A stretch of 37,050 nt of DNA from an uncultured Anaerotruncus sp. (GCF_902490045.1 NZ_CABUCJ010000011.1:1-37050); one strand, 5' to 3'; shown: positions 8,225 through 16,814, numbered from the stretch's first letter. Program-made: numbers and translations. The notes: a model not told the origin generated them from the letters alone.

Positions 8225-9013
8225 CTAGTAGGCCTCGGCGAGCATGATGCCGCCGTCGGCAAGGATGGTTTCTCCCGTCACCCAGGCGGAGAGTTCGCTG
8301 CAGCAGAAGATGCAGACGTCGGCGATATCGACGTGCTGCGCGATCCGTCCGAGGGGTGCCCTGTCGCTGTAGCGTTCCCGCCAGCCGGGGACGTTCTGGT
8401 CGAGGCCGGGCGCGTCGATGAGCCCGGGCGCGACCGCGTTGACGCGGATGCCGTGCTTTCCGAGTTCGAAGGCCATACAGCGCGTGACCATCTCGAGCCC
8501 CGCCTTGGAGGAGCCGTAGACGAGCCCGTCGGCCATCGGACGGAAAGCGTTGATCGAGAGAATGTTGACGATGGCGCCGCCCGTTCCCTGGCGGATCATC
8601 TGGTTGGCGGCGGCCTGCGCGCAGAAGAAAGCGCCCCGCAGGTTGGACTGGTGCATATCGTCCCATTCGGCCTCTCCCACGGTGAGCAGGTCGTGGTGGG
8701 GGTAGATGCCCGCATTGTTGACCAGCATGTCCACCCGCCCGAAGGCTTCCGCCGCTTGGGCGATCATCTCCCGGCTCTTCCCGGCGTCCCGCACGTCGGT
8801 GCGGATGGCAAGGCCCCTGGCGCCGCATTTTTCGATCTCCGCCACCACCTCCGCGGCTGGGTGCGCCGGGTCCTCGGTGCGGTAGGTGATCACGACGTTG
8901 GCCCCCGTCTCGGCGAACCGCTTGGCGATCCCCGAGCCGAGCCCGGCGCGGCCGCCGGTGACGATCACAGTTTTTCCGGAAAAGTCGAGCATCTTTTGAA
9001 TTGGTACTGCCAT
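8225..9013 (-). CDS. Short-chain dehydrogenase/reductase, second copy
   Basis: A 262-residue classical SDR distinct from its neighbour. Motifs: TGGRAGLG (19-26), NNAG (99-102), Ser153, Tyr166 and Lys170 (YGSSK). The beta-2 end reads TYRTED, with Arg instead of an acidic residue, which hints at NADP rather than NAD (inference). It ends 14 bp before the next SDR and starts 20 bp after the permease, so it is part of the operon. The two SDRs are only moderately alike, so they probably catalyse different steps rather than being a fresh duplication. Confidence 0.9.
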   Translation of the reverse strand: MAVPIQKMLDFSGKTVIVTGGRAGLGSGIAKRFAETGANVVITYRTEDPAHPAAEVVAEIEKCGARGLAIRTDVRDAGKSREMIAQAAEAFGRVDMLVNNAGIYPHHDLLTVGEAEWDDMHQSNLRGAFFCAQAAANQMIRQGTGGAIVNILSINAFRPMADGLVYGSSKAGLEMVTRCMAFELGKHGIRVNAVAPGLIDAPGLDQNVPGWRERYSDRAPLGRIAQHVDIADVCIFCCSELSAWVTGETILADGGIMLAEAY

Positions 9014-9033
9014 GGAAATCCCCCTTTTTGATT

Positions 9034-9948
9034 TTAGTTGTGAGACGCGGTTGGGGTCGGCTTATGAACGGCGGGCTTTTTCAGGCGCAGGTTGCGCAGG
9101 ATCAGCACCGCAAGCGTGACAAGGTATGGGATGGTGAGCACCAGCGGTCCGGGAAGGTTCAGATTCTGGACGCGGAAGGTGACGACCTCGGCAAGCCCGA
9201 ACACAAAGCTTGCGAGCGCCGCAGCAAAGGGGTTGGCGTGTCCGAAGACGACCGCCGTGTAGGCGAAGAACCCGCGTCCCGCCGTGATATTCTCGGTAAA
9301 CATCTTGACGTACCCGAGGGAGAGATGGACCCCCGCCAGCCCGCAGAGCATCCCCGCGAAGAGGGAGGCGGCAAGCCGGTAGCGGTAGACGGGGATTCCG
9401 GCTGCGGCTGCGGCCTCGGGTTTTTCCCCCACGGCGCGCAGGGAGATGCCGAGGTGGGTGTGGAAAAGCAGAAAGTGGAGGGCCGCGACAAGGAGCAGGG
9501 AGACGTAGACCAGCGCGGTGTGATTGTTGAGCACCTTGTCCAGAAAGGGGACCCGGTCAAAGAAGGGAATCGAAATCCGCGGGAGTCCGATGATGCGCGG
9601 ATTTCCGACCGTCCCCGCATCTCCGAAGATCATCTTCATCATGTAGGTGGTGGCGCCGATCGCCAGCGTGTTGATGCCGATCGAGACGATCGTCGCGTTG
9701 GCGCTCAGCCGTTCGGTCAGCCAGATGTAAAGGAGCCCGCAGACCGCGCCCGCCGTCAGTGCGAAGGCGACCCCCATGAGGGGGGAGGCGGTCAAATAGA
9801 CCCCCAACACGCCGAAAAAAGCGCCGAAAAGCATGATGCCCTCGTGTGCGATTGTGAACACTCCGGCTTTTTCAAAGACGACGCCGCCCATGGCGGCGAG
9901 AAGAATGGGGGCGGCGGTGCGCAGCATGCCGGCCAGAATTTCGAGCAT
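9034..9948 (-). CDS. Nucleoside ABC transporter permease (NupQ/YufQ-like)
   Basis: A 304-residue BPD_transp_2 permease, the smaller partner of the one at 3664-4722. The N-terminus (ILLAAMGGVVFEKAGVFTIA, then HEGIMLFGAF) is the family hallmark. It is the first gene of the minus-strand operon, with AAGGAGG a few bases before the ATG. Placing the two permeases at opposite ends of the gene set, with two SDRs between, is unusual; in Bacillus the two permease genes are adjacent. Confidence 0.93.
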   Translation of the reverse strand: MLEILAGMLRTAAPILLAAMGGVVFEKAGVFTIAHEGIMLFGAFFGVLGVYLTASPLMGVAFALTAGAVCGLLYIWLTERLSANATIVSIGINTLAIGATTYMMKMIFGDAGTVGNPRIIGLPRISIPFFDRVPFLDKVLNNHTALVYVSLLLVAALHFLLFHTHLGISLRAVGEKPEAAAAAGIPVYRYRLAASLFAGMLCGLAGVHLSLGYVKMFTENITAGRGFFAYTAVVFGHANPFAAALASFVFGLAEVVTFRVQNLNLPGPLVLTIPYLVTLAVLILRNLRLKKPAVHKPTPTASHN

Positions 9949-10210
9949 GGACTTCCCCTCCTTGAAACGTTTTGCATGAACGGCTTCGTGCCCGCAGACG
10001 GAATGTGAAAAAATCTGTTACCGGAACCACCGGCTGCAAACTCATCTTAACACGGTGTTTTTGGGCATTGCAATACGGATGTGGAGGTTGGCGGAAAGAT
10101 TCGGAGAATTGGACACATGGGGGTTCGGAGGCTTGGGAGAAAACCACATAAAAAATCACAAAATAAAATTTTTTGTAATTTTTTTGGAGGGAAATTTGCG
10201 ATATGTCGAC
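9949..10210 (-). promoter_or_regulatory. Long leader of the nucleoside operon
   Basis: From the promoter at 10211-10240 the transcript would carry a leader of roughly 250 nt before the first ATG at 9948. I see no recognisable riboswitch. It contains a weak second promoter candidate (TTGCAA, 18 bp, TAAGAT on the minus strand around 10045-10075), an AT-rich stem (ACAAAA 10158-10163 with TTTTGT 10171-10176) and an AAACGTTT palindrome near 9965-9975, close to the ribosome binding site. None is conclusive. Confidence 0.3.
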
Positions 10211-10256
10211 ATTATATTCACAAACACTTGAAAATGTAAACACAATTTGTTATGAT
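10211..10256. promoter_or_regulatory. Overlapping divergent promoters of nucleoside operon and regulator
   Basis: On the plus strand TTGAAA (10228-10233), 17 bp, TATGAT (10251-10256) drives the DeoR-type gene. On the minus strand TTTACA (plus coordinates 10235-10240), 18 bp, TATAAT (10211-10216) drives the operon. The two overlap, so one bound repressor could block both. Operator-like sequences between them are the near-palindrome ACAATTTGT (10242-10250) and two AAACAC copies 16 bp apart (10222-10227, 10238-10243). Confidence 0.7.
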
Positions 10257-10290
10257 TTGGCAAGACCATAACAGAAAGGGATTGCTTCGA

Positions 10291-11070
10291 TTGGACAAAA
10301 AACTGTTGCGGATCAACCGGATGACAGAGCTTCTGCAGCAAAGGCGCTCCTCCACGGTCAGGGAGCTGGCCGGGCAATTGAAGGTGTCGGAAATGACCGT
10401 CCGCCGCGATCTGGAGGTGCTTACAGAGGGCGATATTGTGACCGTCGCGCATGGCCACGTCCTGCTCAAGAACCCCCAGGCCCGGCCGGTCATCGGGCCG
10501 GATTACGAGTGGGCCTATGAGAACAGCTCCCACTTCGAGGAAAAGGAGCGGATCGCCCGGTTCGCCGCGTCGATGATCGAGCCGGGCGATATGGTCATCC
10601 TGGACGTCGGCAGCACGCTGGAACGCCTGCCTCGCCACATCCCCGCGGAGATGGACTTTTCCGCCATGTGCTTCAGCGTCAACGTCTTTAACCAGCTCAG
10701 GCAGAAGCCGAACCTGCGCCTCATTCTGGGGGGCGGGAGCTACCACCACGCCACCGACATGTGCGAATCCCCTGAGAATGTCGCGATGGTCAATAACCTG
10801 CGCGCCAACAAGGTCTTCCTCTCGGCGGGTGGGGTGCACCGGGAGCTGGGGGTCACCTGCACCTACCAGTATGAGGTGGATCTCAAGCTGGCGGCCATCA
10901 GCTCCTCTAAGACGCGCATCCTCGTAACAGATTCAAGCAAGTTCGGCAACGTCCGGGTGGCGTTTTACGCGCACCTGTCCCAGTTCGACGCGATCGTGAC
11001 GGATACCGGCCTCCCCGAGGACTGGCGGGAGTGGATCGAACAGGCGGGCATCAAGCTGCACCTGCTCTAA
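10291..11070 (+). CDS. DeoR-family transcriptional regulator
   Basis: A 259-residue regulator: an N-terminal winged helix-turn-helix (STVRELAGQLKVSEMTVRRD, about residues 21-40) and a C-terminal DeoRC sugar-phosphate-sensing domain (DVGSTLERL, and LVTDSSKFG near residue 215-225). An in-frame ATG at 10252 overlaps the -10 box of its own promoter and has no ribosome binding site, so the TTG at 10291, 10 nt after AAAGGG, is chosen; this gives the usual DeoR length. DeoR proteins usually respond to a phosphorylated sugar intermediate; here ribose 5-phosphate or pseudouridine 5'-phosphate would be candidates (inference). It faces the psuG/nucleoside operon it presumably controls. Confidence 0.9.
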   Translation: MDKKLLRINRMTELLQQRRSSTVRELAGQLKVSEMTVRRDLEVLTEGDIVTVAHGHVLLKNPQARPVIGPDYEWAYENSSHFEEKERIARFAASMIEPGDMVILDVGSTLERLPRHIPAEMDFSAMCFSVNVFNQLRQKPNLRLILGGGSYHHATDMCESPENVAMVNNLRANKVFLSAGGVHRELGVTCTYQYEVDLKLAAISSSKTRILVTDSSKFGNVRVAFYAHLSQFDAIVTDTGLPEDWREWIEQAGIKLHLL

Positions 11071-11087
11071 GCGCCTTACCACATAAC

Positions 11088-11125
11088 AAAAAGCGGACAT
11101 TTTCCGAAAAAAATGTCCGCTTTTT
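11088..11125. terminator. Bidirectional terminator between regulator and YgiQ gene
   Basis: Perfect 15-bp arms (11088-11102 and 11111-11125) with core GCGGACA, A-run on one side and T-run on the other. It ends the DeoR gene on the plus strand and serves the converging YgiQ gene on the minus strand. Confidence 0.9.
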
Positions 11126-11152
11126 CATGTAAACAGGTACCCGGCGGGCCCG

Positions 11153-13057
11153 TTATCGGGAGCCGCGCTTTCCCGCGGGGCGGGCGGATCGCTTCCCGCG
11201 CCCTTCCCCCCGGCCCTTCGCGCGGCCGGGCGCCTGGCGGCCCGCCGCTTTTTCCGCCGCCGCCCGGTCGGGCGCGCGCCGGTCGGGCGGGATCAGGCAG
11301 TTGGGCCCGCTGCCGACGAGGTCCATCCGTCCGGTGCGCTGGAGCGCGGTGAGCACGGCGCGGCGGTTCTCGGGCTTATAGTACTGGAGCAGCGACCGCT
11401 GGAGCCACTTGTCCTCCTGCGAGCGGGGGACAAAGACCTCCTTGAGCGTATAGGGGTCGAGCCCGGTATAGAACATGCAGGTGGAGATGGAGCCGGGCGT
11501 GGGATAGAAGTCCTGCACCTGCTCGGGGCGGATGCGGTGCTTTTTGAGGAAGACCGCGAGGTTGACCGCGTCCTTCAGCGTGGAGCCGGGGTGGGAGGAG
11601 ATGAGATAGGGAACGAGGTACTGCTCCTTGCCCACCTGTTTGGTGAGGCGGTAGAACCGCTCGGCGAACCGCTCGTAGACCTCGATGTGCGGTTTGCCCA
11701 TGCAGTCGAGGACGTGGGCGCTCGAATGCTCGGGCGCGACCTTGAGCTGTCCGCTCACGTGGTATTGGAGCAGCTCGCGCATGAAGCGGTCGTCCTTTTC
11801 GAGCATCATGTAGTCGTAGCGCAGGCCGGAGCGGACGAACACCCGTTTGACGCCGGGCAGCTCGCGCAGGCGGCGCAGCAGGCGCAGGTATTCGCTGTGG
11901 TCGACCTCGAGCGCGGGGCAGGGGGTGGGCGCGAGGCATTTGCGCTCGGCGCAGAGCCCCTTGGAAAGCTGCTTTTTGCAGGAGGGGCGGCGGAAGTTGG
12001 CGGAGGGCCCGCCCACGTCGCTGATGATCCCCCGAAAGCGCGGATTTTTGAGAAACCCCTCCGCCTCGGCGACGACCGATTCCTCGCTGCGGCAGGTAAC
12101 GGCGCGGCCCTGGTGGAAGGCGATCGAGCAGAAGTTGCAGTTGCCGAAGCAGCCGCGGTTGTGCATGATCGAGAATTCGACCTCCTTGATCGCGTCGACG
12201 CCTCCCTGCGCCTCGTAGGAGGGGTGGTACATCCGCTCGAAGGGCAGGGAGAACACCGCGTCGAGCTCCGCCGTCGTGAGCGGGGGCATCGGCTCGGCCT
12301 GCACGAGGAAGCAGTCGTCCCCCTGCTTCTGGATGATCTTCCGCCCGCGCACCGCGTCCTGCTCCTCGATCTCGGTGCGGGTGGCCTTGGCGTAGGAGAG
12401 CTTGTTTTCCTTCACCTTGGCGTAGGAGGCCACCGATACGGCGTCGGCGGGCAGACCCGGCTGGCCGGTGAGGTAGCAGATCCCCCTGCAGCGGATCTCC
12501 CGCGCGGGAACGCCCTTTTCCAGCTCCCGCGCGATGTGCTCCGTCTGCTTTTCCCCCATGCCGAAGATGAGCAGGTCGGCGCGGCTGTCGACCAGAATGG
12601 AGGGCATCACCGTGTCCGCCCAGTAGTCGTAGTGGGCGAAGCGGCGCATCGACGCCTCCAGCCCGCCGATGACGATCTGCGCGTCGGGGAAGAGGGCGCG
12701 GATTCTGTTGCAGTAGACGGTCGTGGCGCGGTCGGGGCGGCGGCCCGCCTTCCCGCCGGGGGTGTAGGCGTCATCCGAGCGTTTCCTCTTGGCGGCCGTG
12801 TAGTGCGCGACCATCGAGTCGATGTTGCCGCCCGTCACCCACCAGCCGTATTTCGGCGCGCCGAAGCGCAGGTAGTCCGCGTCGGACACCGGCTGGGCGA
12901 TCATCGCCACCCGGTAGCCGAGCGATTCCAGCAGGCGGGAGACGATCGCGATGCCGAAGCTCGGGTGGTCGACGTAGGCGTCGCCCGTCACGCAGATGAA
13001 GTCCGCCCGGTCCCATCCGCGCTCGCGCATCTCCTGTTTGGTCAGCGGCAAAAACAT
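11153..13057 (-). CDS. ygiQ: YgiQ family radical SAM protein (UPF0313)
   Basis: A 634-residue radical SAM enzyme of the YgiQ/UPF0313 family. The N-terminal B12-binding-like half (ICVTGDAYVDHPSFG...) is followed by the radical SAM core with the 4Fe-4S cysteines Cys303, Cys307 and Cys310 (CFGNCNFC). The C-terminal tail is rich in Arg, Gly, Ala and Lys (last 60 or so residues), a low-complexity extension that may bind nucleic acid. The reaction is unknown for the family. Length agrees with other members. It follows ftsK with a 72-bp gap that holds a small hairpin, so it may be its own unit or read through. Confidence 0.93.
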   Translation of the reverse strand: MFLPLTKQEMRERGWDRADFICVTGDAYVDHPSFGIAIVSRLLESLGYRVAMIAQPVSDADYLRFGAPKYGWWVTGGNIDSMVAHYTAAKRKRSDDAYTPGGKAGRRPDRATTVYCNRIRALFPDAQIVIGGLEASMRRFAHYDYWADTVMPSILVDSRADLLIFGMGEKQTEHIARELEKGVPAREIRCRGICYLTGQPGLPADAVSVASYAKVKENKLSYAKATRTEIEEQDAVRGRKIIQKQGDDCFLVQAEPMPPLTTAELDAVFSLPFERMYHPSYEAQGGVDAIKEVEFSIMHNRGCFGNCNFCSIAFHQGRAVTCRSEESVVAEAEGFLKNPRFRGIISDVGGPSANFRRPSCKKQLSKGLCAERKCLAPTPCPALEVDHSEYLRLLRRLRELPGVKRVFVRSGLRYDYMMLEKDDRFMRELLQYHVSGQLKVAPEHSSAHVLDCMGKPHIEVYERFAERFYRLTKQVGKEQYLVPYLISSHPGSTLKDAVNLAVFLKKHRIRPEQVQDFYPTPGSISTCMFYTGLDPYTLKEVFVPRSQEDKWLQRSLLQYYKPENRRAVLTALQRTGRMDLVGSGPNCLIPPDRRAPDRAAAEKAAGRQAPGRAKGRGEGRGKRSARPAGKRGSR

Positions 13058-13096
13058 GACAACTCTCCTCGGCCGCGCGGGGCGGCGGAAATGAGA

Positions 13097-13117
13097 GATG
13101 CCGCCAGAGGCGGCATC
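13097..13117 (-). terminator. Small hairpin between ftsK and ygiQ
   Basis: Perfect 9-bp arms (GATGCCGCC 13097-13105, GGCGGCATC 13109-13117) with a 3-nt loop. On the minus strand it is followed by TCTCTCATTT rather than a solid T-run, so termination would be weak or partial. Confidence 0.4.
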
Positions 13118-13129
13118 CCGGGTATGCGC

Positions 13130-15673
13130 TTAGTCGGCGCGGTTCAGCTTCATCTCGGCCCACCGTTCGGGGGAGATGAGCACCTGGCGCGGCTTGCTGC
13201 CCTCGAAGGGGCCGACGATGCCGCGCTGCTCCATCTCGTCGACGATGCGCGCGGCGCGCGCGTAGCCGAGCTTGAGGCGGCGCTGGAGCAGGGAGGTGGA
13301 GGCCATCCCCGCCTCGACGACGCATTCGATCGCGGGCAGGAGCATCTCGTCCTCCGACTCCTCCCCCGAGGCGGAGGCGTCCCCGCCGCCGTTCTTGCTC
13401 CCCTTGCCCGCGACGACGTGGTTGTCGATCTCGCTGACGATCTCTTCGTCGTACTCGGCGGCGGCGTCGCTCTTGATGAAGGCGATCACGTCCTCGATCT
13501 CCTCGTCGGTGACGAAGCACCCCTGCACGCGCACCGGCTTGGCCGCGCCCACGGGGTTGAAGAGCATGTCGCCGCGTCCGAGCAGCTTTTCCGCGCCGCC
13601 CATGTCAAGGATGGTGCGGCTGTCCACCTGCGACGACACCGCAAAGGCGATGCGGGAGGGGATGTTCGCCTTGATGACGCCGGTGATGACGTCGACCGAC
13701 GGCCGCTGGGTGGCGATGATGAGGTGCATGCCGGCGGCGCGGGCCATCTGCGCGAGACGGCATATGTAGTCCTCCACCTCGGTGGGGGCGGCCATCATGA
13801 GGTCGGCCAGCTCGTCGATGATGATGACGACCTGCGGCAGGGTGGTCATCCCCTCCGTGCGGGCGGCGAGGTGGTTGTAGGAACCGAGGTCGCGCACCGA
13901 GTTGTCCGCAAAGAGCTTATACCGCTTGAGCATCTCGGTGACCGCCCACGAGAGGGCGCCCGCCGCCTTTTTCGGGTCGGTGACGACCGGTACGAGCAGC
14001 TGCGGGATGCCGTTGTAGACCCCCAGCTCGACCACCTTGGGGTCGATCATGAGGAAGCGGACCTCCTCGGGGGTGGATTTGTAGAGTAGCGACATGATGA
14101 TCGAGTTGATGCAGACCGACTTACCCGAGCCGGTGGAGCCGGCGATGAGCAGGTGGGGCATCTTGGAGATGTCGGCCAGCGTCACATTGCCCGCGATGTC
14201 GCGCCCGAGCGCCACGGTGAGCCTGCTCTTGGCGCCCTGGAACTCCTTCGAGTCGATGATCTCGCGGATGGATACCGCGCTGATCACCTTGTTGGGCACC
14301 TCGATGCCCACGGCGGCCTTGTTGGGGATGGGGGCCTCGATGCGCACGCCCGCCGAGGCGAGGTTGAGCGCGATGTCGTCGGCCAGCCCGGTGATGCGGC
14401 TGATCTTGACCCCCGCCGAGGGCTGGAGCTCATACCGCGTGACCGCCGGGCCCCGGGAGATGTCCACGATGCGGGTCTGCACGCCGAAGGAGGCGAGCGT
14501 GTCCACCAGCCGCTGGGCGTTGGCGCGCATCTCGTCGGTGATGTCCGTCTCGCTCTTGCGGCGGGGCTCCTTGAGCAGCCCGACGTGCGGCTTCACATAG
14601 GCCGGGTGCACAGGGATGGTGGATTCCGCCTCCAGCTCCATCTGGATGCCCTCGTCCGGCTTGCACCGGTCGAGCGGCGGCGCGGGGATGGGGTCCGGCT
14701 CGGGCAGGGGCTCGGGCGCCGGTTCGGGCGCGGGCTCCGCCTTGAAGGAGAAGCGGCCGGTGTCGGTGGCCGCCTTGCTCACGAGGTCGTCGATCGACGG
14801 CTGGGGCGCGGGCACGAACTCCATTGCCTCGTCGGCGGGCAGCAGCGAAAAGCCCCCCGCCAGCGCGGGGTCGAAGTCGTCGTCGAGCGGGATGTCGATC
14901 GCGGCGGCCTTCGGCCGGGGCACGGCCGGCGCGCCCGCCTGCGGCACGTCCGAGGTGAGGTCGGGGGCGGCCTTCGCGGTTTTCCTGCCCCGGCGCGGGG
15001 CGTCGAGCGGGATGTCGATGGGCGTCTTCGGCGCGGCCTGGGCGCGCGCGGCGCGGCGCTCCTCCTGCTTCTGCATCTGGTCGGCGTAGGTCTCCTCGAT
15101 CTTTTTGACGGGCTGGTGCGCCGCGCGCGCGAGCCCGATGAGGGTGCCGCCGGTGAGCAGCATCAGAAAGACGAAGATGAGCAGGACGATGACGACCCCC
15201 GCGCCCACCTTGCCGAAGAAGTGCAGGAGCGGAAGTCCGGCGATCGCGCCGAAAAGACCGCCGCTCTTGACCTCGGTGCCGCGCAGGATGCATTCGACGA
15301 GCATGTCCAGCAGATGGTCGCTCTCGGGCAGGCCCATCTGGAAGATCTGCAGCGCGCCGCAGAAGAGGACGACCAGCACGCCGCATTCGAGCGCGCGGGC
15401 CTTGAAGGGCTTGTCCATCGTGAGCAGCGCGGCTATGTACAGGAGGGTGACGGCGACGAAGATCGCGCCCCACCCGAAGAGGCCGAACATGGCGTTGTGC
15501 AGCCAGTTCCAGCCGCTCGAACCCTTGATTAAGGTGAGCGCGGCGACGAAGATGCCGACCGCGAAGAGGATGATCGCGTGGATCTGCCGCCGCGCGCGCT
15601 GCTGGGCGGCGTTTCGTTTGCGGGTGGCGGCGGCGGATTTGCCGCGGGAATTGGATGAGGTTTTGGTGGCCAT
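13130..15673 (-). CDS. ftsK: DNA translocase FtsK/SpoIIIE
   Basis: An 847-residue hexameric DNA pump that clears chromosomes from the division or sporulation septum. Four membrane helices occupy about residues 30-190, then an acidic/Pro-Ala-rich linker (about 215-360), the RecA-like motor with Walker A AGSTGSGKS (Lys518) and Walker B VVIIIDELADLMM (about 605), and the C-terminal gamma winged-helix domain (about 785-840, LLQRRLKLGYARAARIVDEM) that reads orienting sequences. Its position in a tepA-ylzJ cluster matches the SpoIIIE locus of Bacillus, although uppP intervenes here. It starts 25 bp after uppP and is likely cotranscribed. Confidence 0.96.
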   Translation of the reverse strand: MATKTSSNSRGKSAAATRKRNAAQQRARRQIHAIILFAVGIFVAALTLIKGSSGWNWLHNAMFGLFGWGAIFVAVTLLYIAALLTMDKPFKARALECGVLVVLFCGALQIFQMGLPESDHLLDMLVECILRGTEVKSGGLFGAIAGLPLLHFFGKVGAGVVIVLLIFVFLMLLTGGTLIGLARAAHQPVKKIEETYADQMQKQEERRAARAQAAPKTPIDIPLDAPRRGRKTAKAAPDLTSDVPQAGAPAVPRPKAAAIDIPLDDDFDPALAGGFSLLPADEAMEFVPAPQPSIDDLVSKAATDTGRFSFKAEPAPEPAPEPLPEPDPIPAPPLDRCKPDEGIQMELEAESTIPVHPAYVKPHVGLLKEPRRKSETDITDEMRANAQRLVDTLASFGVQTRIVDISRGPAVTRYELQPSAGVKISRITGLADDIALNLASAGVRIEAPIPNKAAVGIEVPNKVISAVSIREIIDSKEFQGAKSRLTVALGRDIAGNVTLADISKMPHLLIAGSTGSGKSVCINSIIMSLLYKSTPEEVRFLMIDPKVVELGVYNGIPQLLVPVVTDPKKAAGALSWAVTEMLKRYKLFADNSVRDLGSYNHLAARTEGMTTLPQVVIIIDELADLMMAAPTEVEDYICRLAQMARAAGMHLIIATQRPSVDVITGVIKANIPSRIAFAVSSQVDSRTILDMGGAEKLLGRGDMLFNPVGAAKPVRVQGCFVTDEEIEDVIAFIKSDAAAEYDEEIVSEIDNHVVAGKGSKNGGGDASASGEESEDEMLLPAIECVVEAGMASTSLLQRRLKLGYARAARIVDEMEQRGIVGPFEGSKPRQVLISPERWAEMKLNRAD

Positions 15674-15698
15674 GATACCCTCCTGAGCAAACTGCGGT

Positions 15699-16574
15699 TT
15701 ATTTGCCGATAAAGAACTGCTGGATGGGATGCCCCGCGAAGTTGTCGATCATGCCCACGGTGAGCATGACGGCGCCGAGCGCGAGGGTGTACCAGCCGAA
15801 ATATTTGAGCTTGTTGCCCTTCACGACCCACTGCACCAGCTTGATGGCGAGCACGCCGAAGACGGCCGAGGTGAAAAAGCCGGTGAGGATGACGGGCAGG
15901 GGCAGCCCGGCCCCCTCGCGGAAGGCGTCGGGCACCTCGAAGACGATCGCGCCGAGCACGGCGGGGATGCCGAGGATAAACGAATAGGTGACGGCATACT
16001 CGCGCTCGAAGCCCCACAGCATCCCGGCCGAGATGGTGGATCCGGAACGGGAGATGCCGGGCATCGTGGCGACCACCTGCGCCACGCCGACCGCGACGGC
16101 GTCCTTCGCCTTCATGCCGGAGGCGTTCTTGCGGCCGTGGTCGTGCTTACAGGCGGTCAGGAGCAGGATGCCGGTGAAGAGGAAGCAGAACCCCTCGACC
16201 GTGATGTCGTTGTCGGTGGAAAAGCCCTCCACCCAGTCCTTGATGAGGAACATCACGGCCAGAGGGAGAAGCGAGAGCAGCAAAAAGAGCAGCATCCGCC
16301 GGCTGGGGGACATGTTTTTGGCGGAGAAGCGCCCGGTGAAGAGGTCCCGCAGCAGGGAGAACGCCTCGAGGATCAGGTCGGCGATGGTGCGGCGGAAGAC
16401 GATGAACACGGCGATCAGCGTGCCCGCGTGCAGCAGGATGGAGAAGAGGAAGCCGGTGTCGCCGCTGTTCCCGGTAAAATACTGGAAGAGGGAGAGGTGT
16501 CCCGAGCTGGACACGGGGAGGAATTCGGTCAGGCCCTGCAGGACGCCCTGCAGAAACGCCTCCAACACGCTCAT
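15699..16574 (-). CDS. uppP: Undecaprenyl-diphosphate phosphatase
   Basis: A 291-residue polytopic membrane enzyme (BacA/UppP family) that dephosphorylates undecaprenyl pyrophosphate to recycle the lipid carrier for peptidoglycan synthesis; it also confers bacitracin tolerance. The two conserved active-site regions are visible: QGLTEFLPVSSSGHL (13-27) and PGISRSGSTISAG (about 173-185). A longer-than-usual loop is seen near the middle. It lies 39 bp after ylzJ and 25 bp before ftsK, on the same strand. Confidence 0.95.
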   Translation of the reverse strand: MSVLEAFLQGVLQGLTEFLPVSSSGHLSLFQYFTGNSGDTGFLFSILLHAGTLIAVFIVFRRTIADLILEAFSLLRDLFTGRFSAKNMSPSRRMLLFLLLSLLPLAVMFLIKDWVEGFSTDNDITVEGFCFLFTGILLLTACKHDHGRKNASGMKAKDAVAVGVAQVVATMPGISRSGSTISAGMLWGFEREYAVTYSFILGIPAVLGAIVFEVPDAFREGAGLPLPVILTGFFTSAVFGVLAIKLVQWVVKGNKLKYFGWYTLALGAVMLTVGMIDNFAGHPIQQFFIGK

Positions 16575-16613
16575 GGCAGACTCCTTTATGTAGGGCGCGG
16601 CGCGCCCTGCGGC

Positions 16614-16814
16614 TTATTTTGGCAGCTGGCCCCCCGGCGCGTACCGGGGGTCGAGATAGAGCTTGGGATCGGTGGAAATCAACCGAGAAACAGTAAATTT
16701 CCCACCGTTATTTACTCCTTGTATATAACTGTTATGCAGCTCCCGGTATTCGTATGCGGCGTTTTCGCCGTCCGGGAAGATCTGCTCGGGCGGGATGACC
16801 GTGTGCAGGATCAT
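16614..16814 (-). CDS. ylzJ: YlzJ-like protein
   Basis: A 66-residue protein beginning MILHTVIPPEQIF and ending in LDPRYAPGGQL, the recognisable start and end of the YlzJ-like family. Function is unknown. Its ATG overlaps the tepA stop (ATGA), the same close pairing as in Bacillus, where tepA, ylzJ and spoIIIE are neighbours. The small size and conserved position argue for a genuine gene. Confidence 0.88.
   Translation of the reverse strand: MILHTVIPPEQIFPDGENAAYEYRELHNSYIQGVNNGGKFTVSRLISTDPKLYLDPRYAPGGQLPK

Noticed and set aside
8211..8828. N-terminal extension of the SDR gene at 7416-8210
   Set aside because: The extension would overlap the second SDR gene in another frame, is Arg/Pro-rich, and a good ribosome binding site marks the ATG at 8210.
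9963..9980. Possible catabolite-responsive (cre) site with AAACGTTT core
   Set aside because: The flanking TG and CA are not at the spacing of the CcpA consensus on either strand.
9949..10210. Purine or other riboswitch in the operon leader
   Set aside because: No conserved riboswitch core or matching stem set could be found by eye.
11537..14089. Very long plus-strand open frame (850 codons)
   Set aside because: Antisense to YgiQ and FtsK genes, both with clear catalytic motifs; the frame is a GC-skew shadow.
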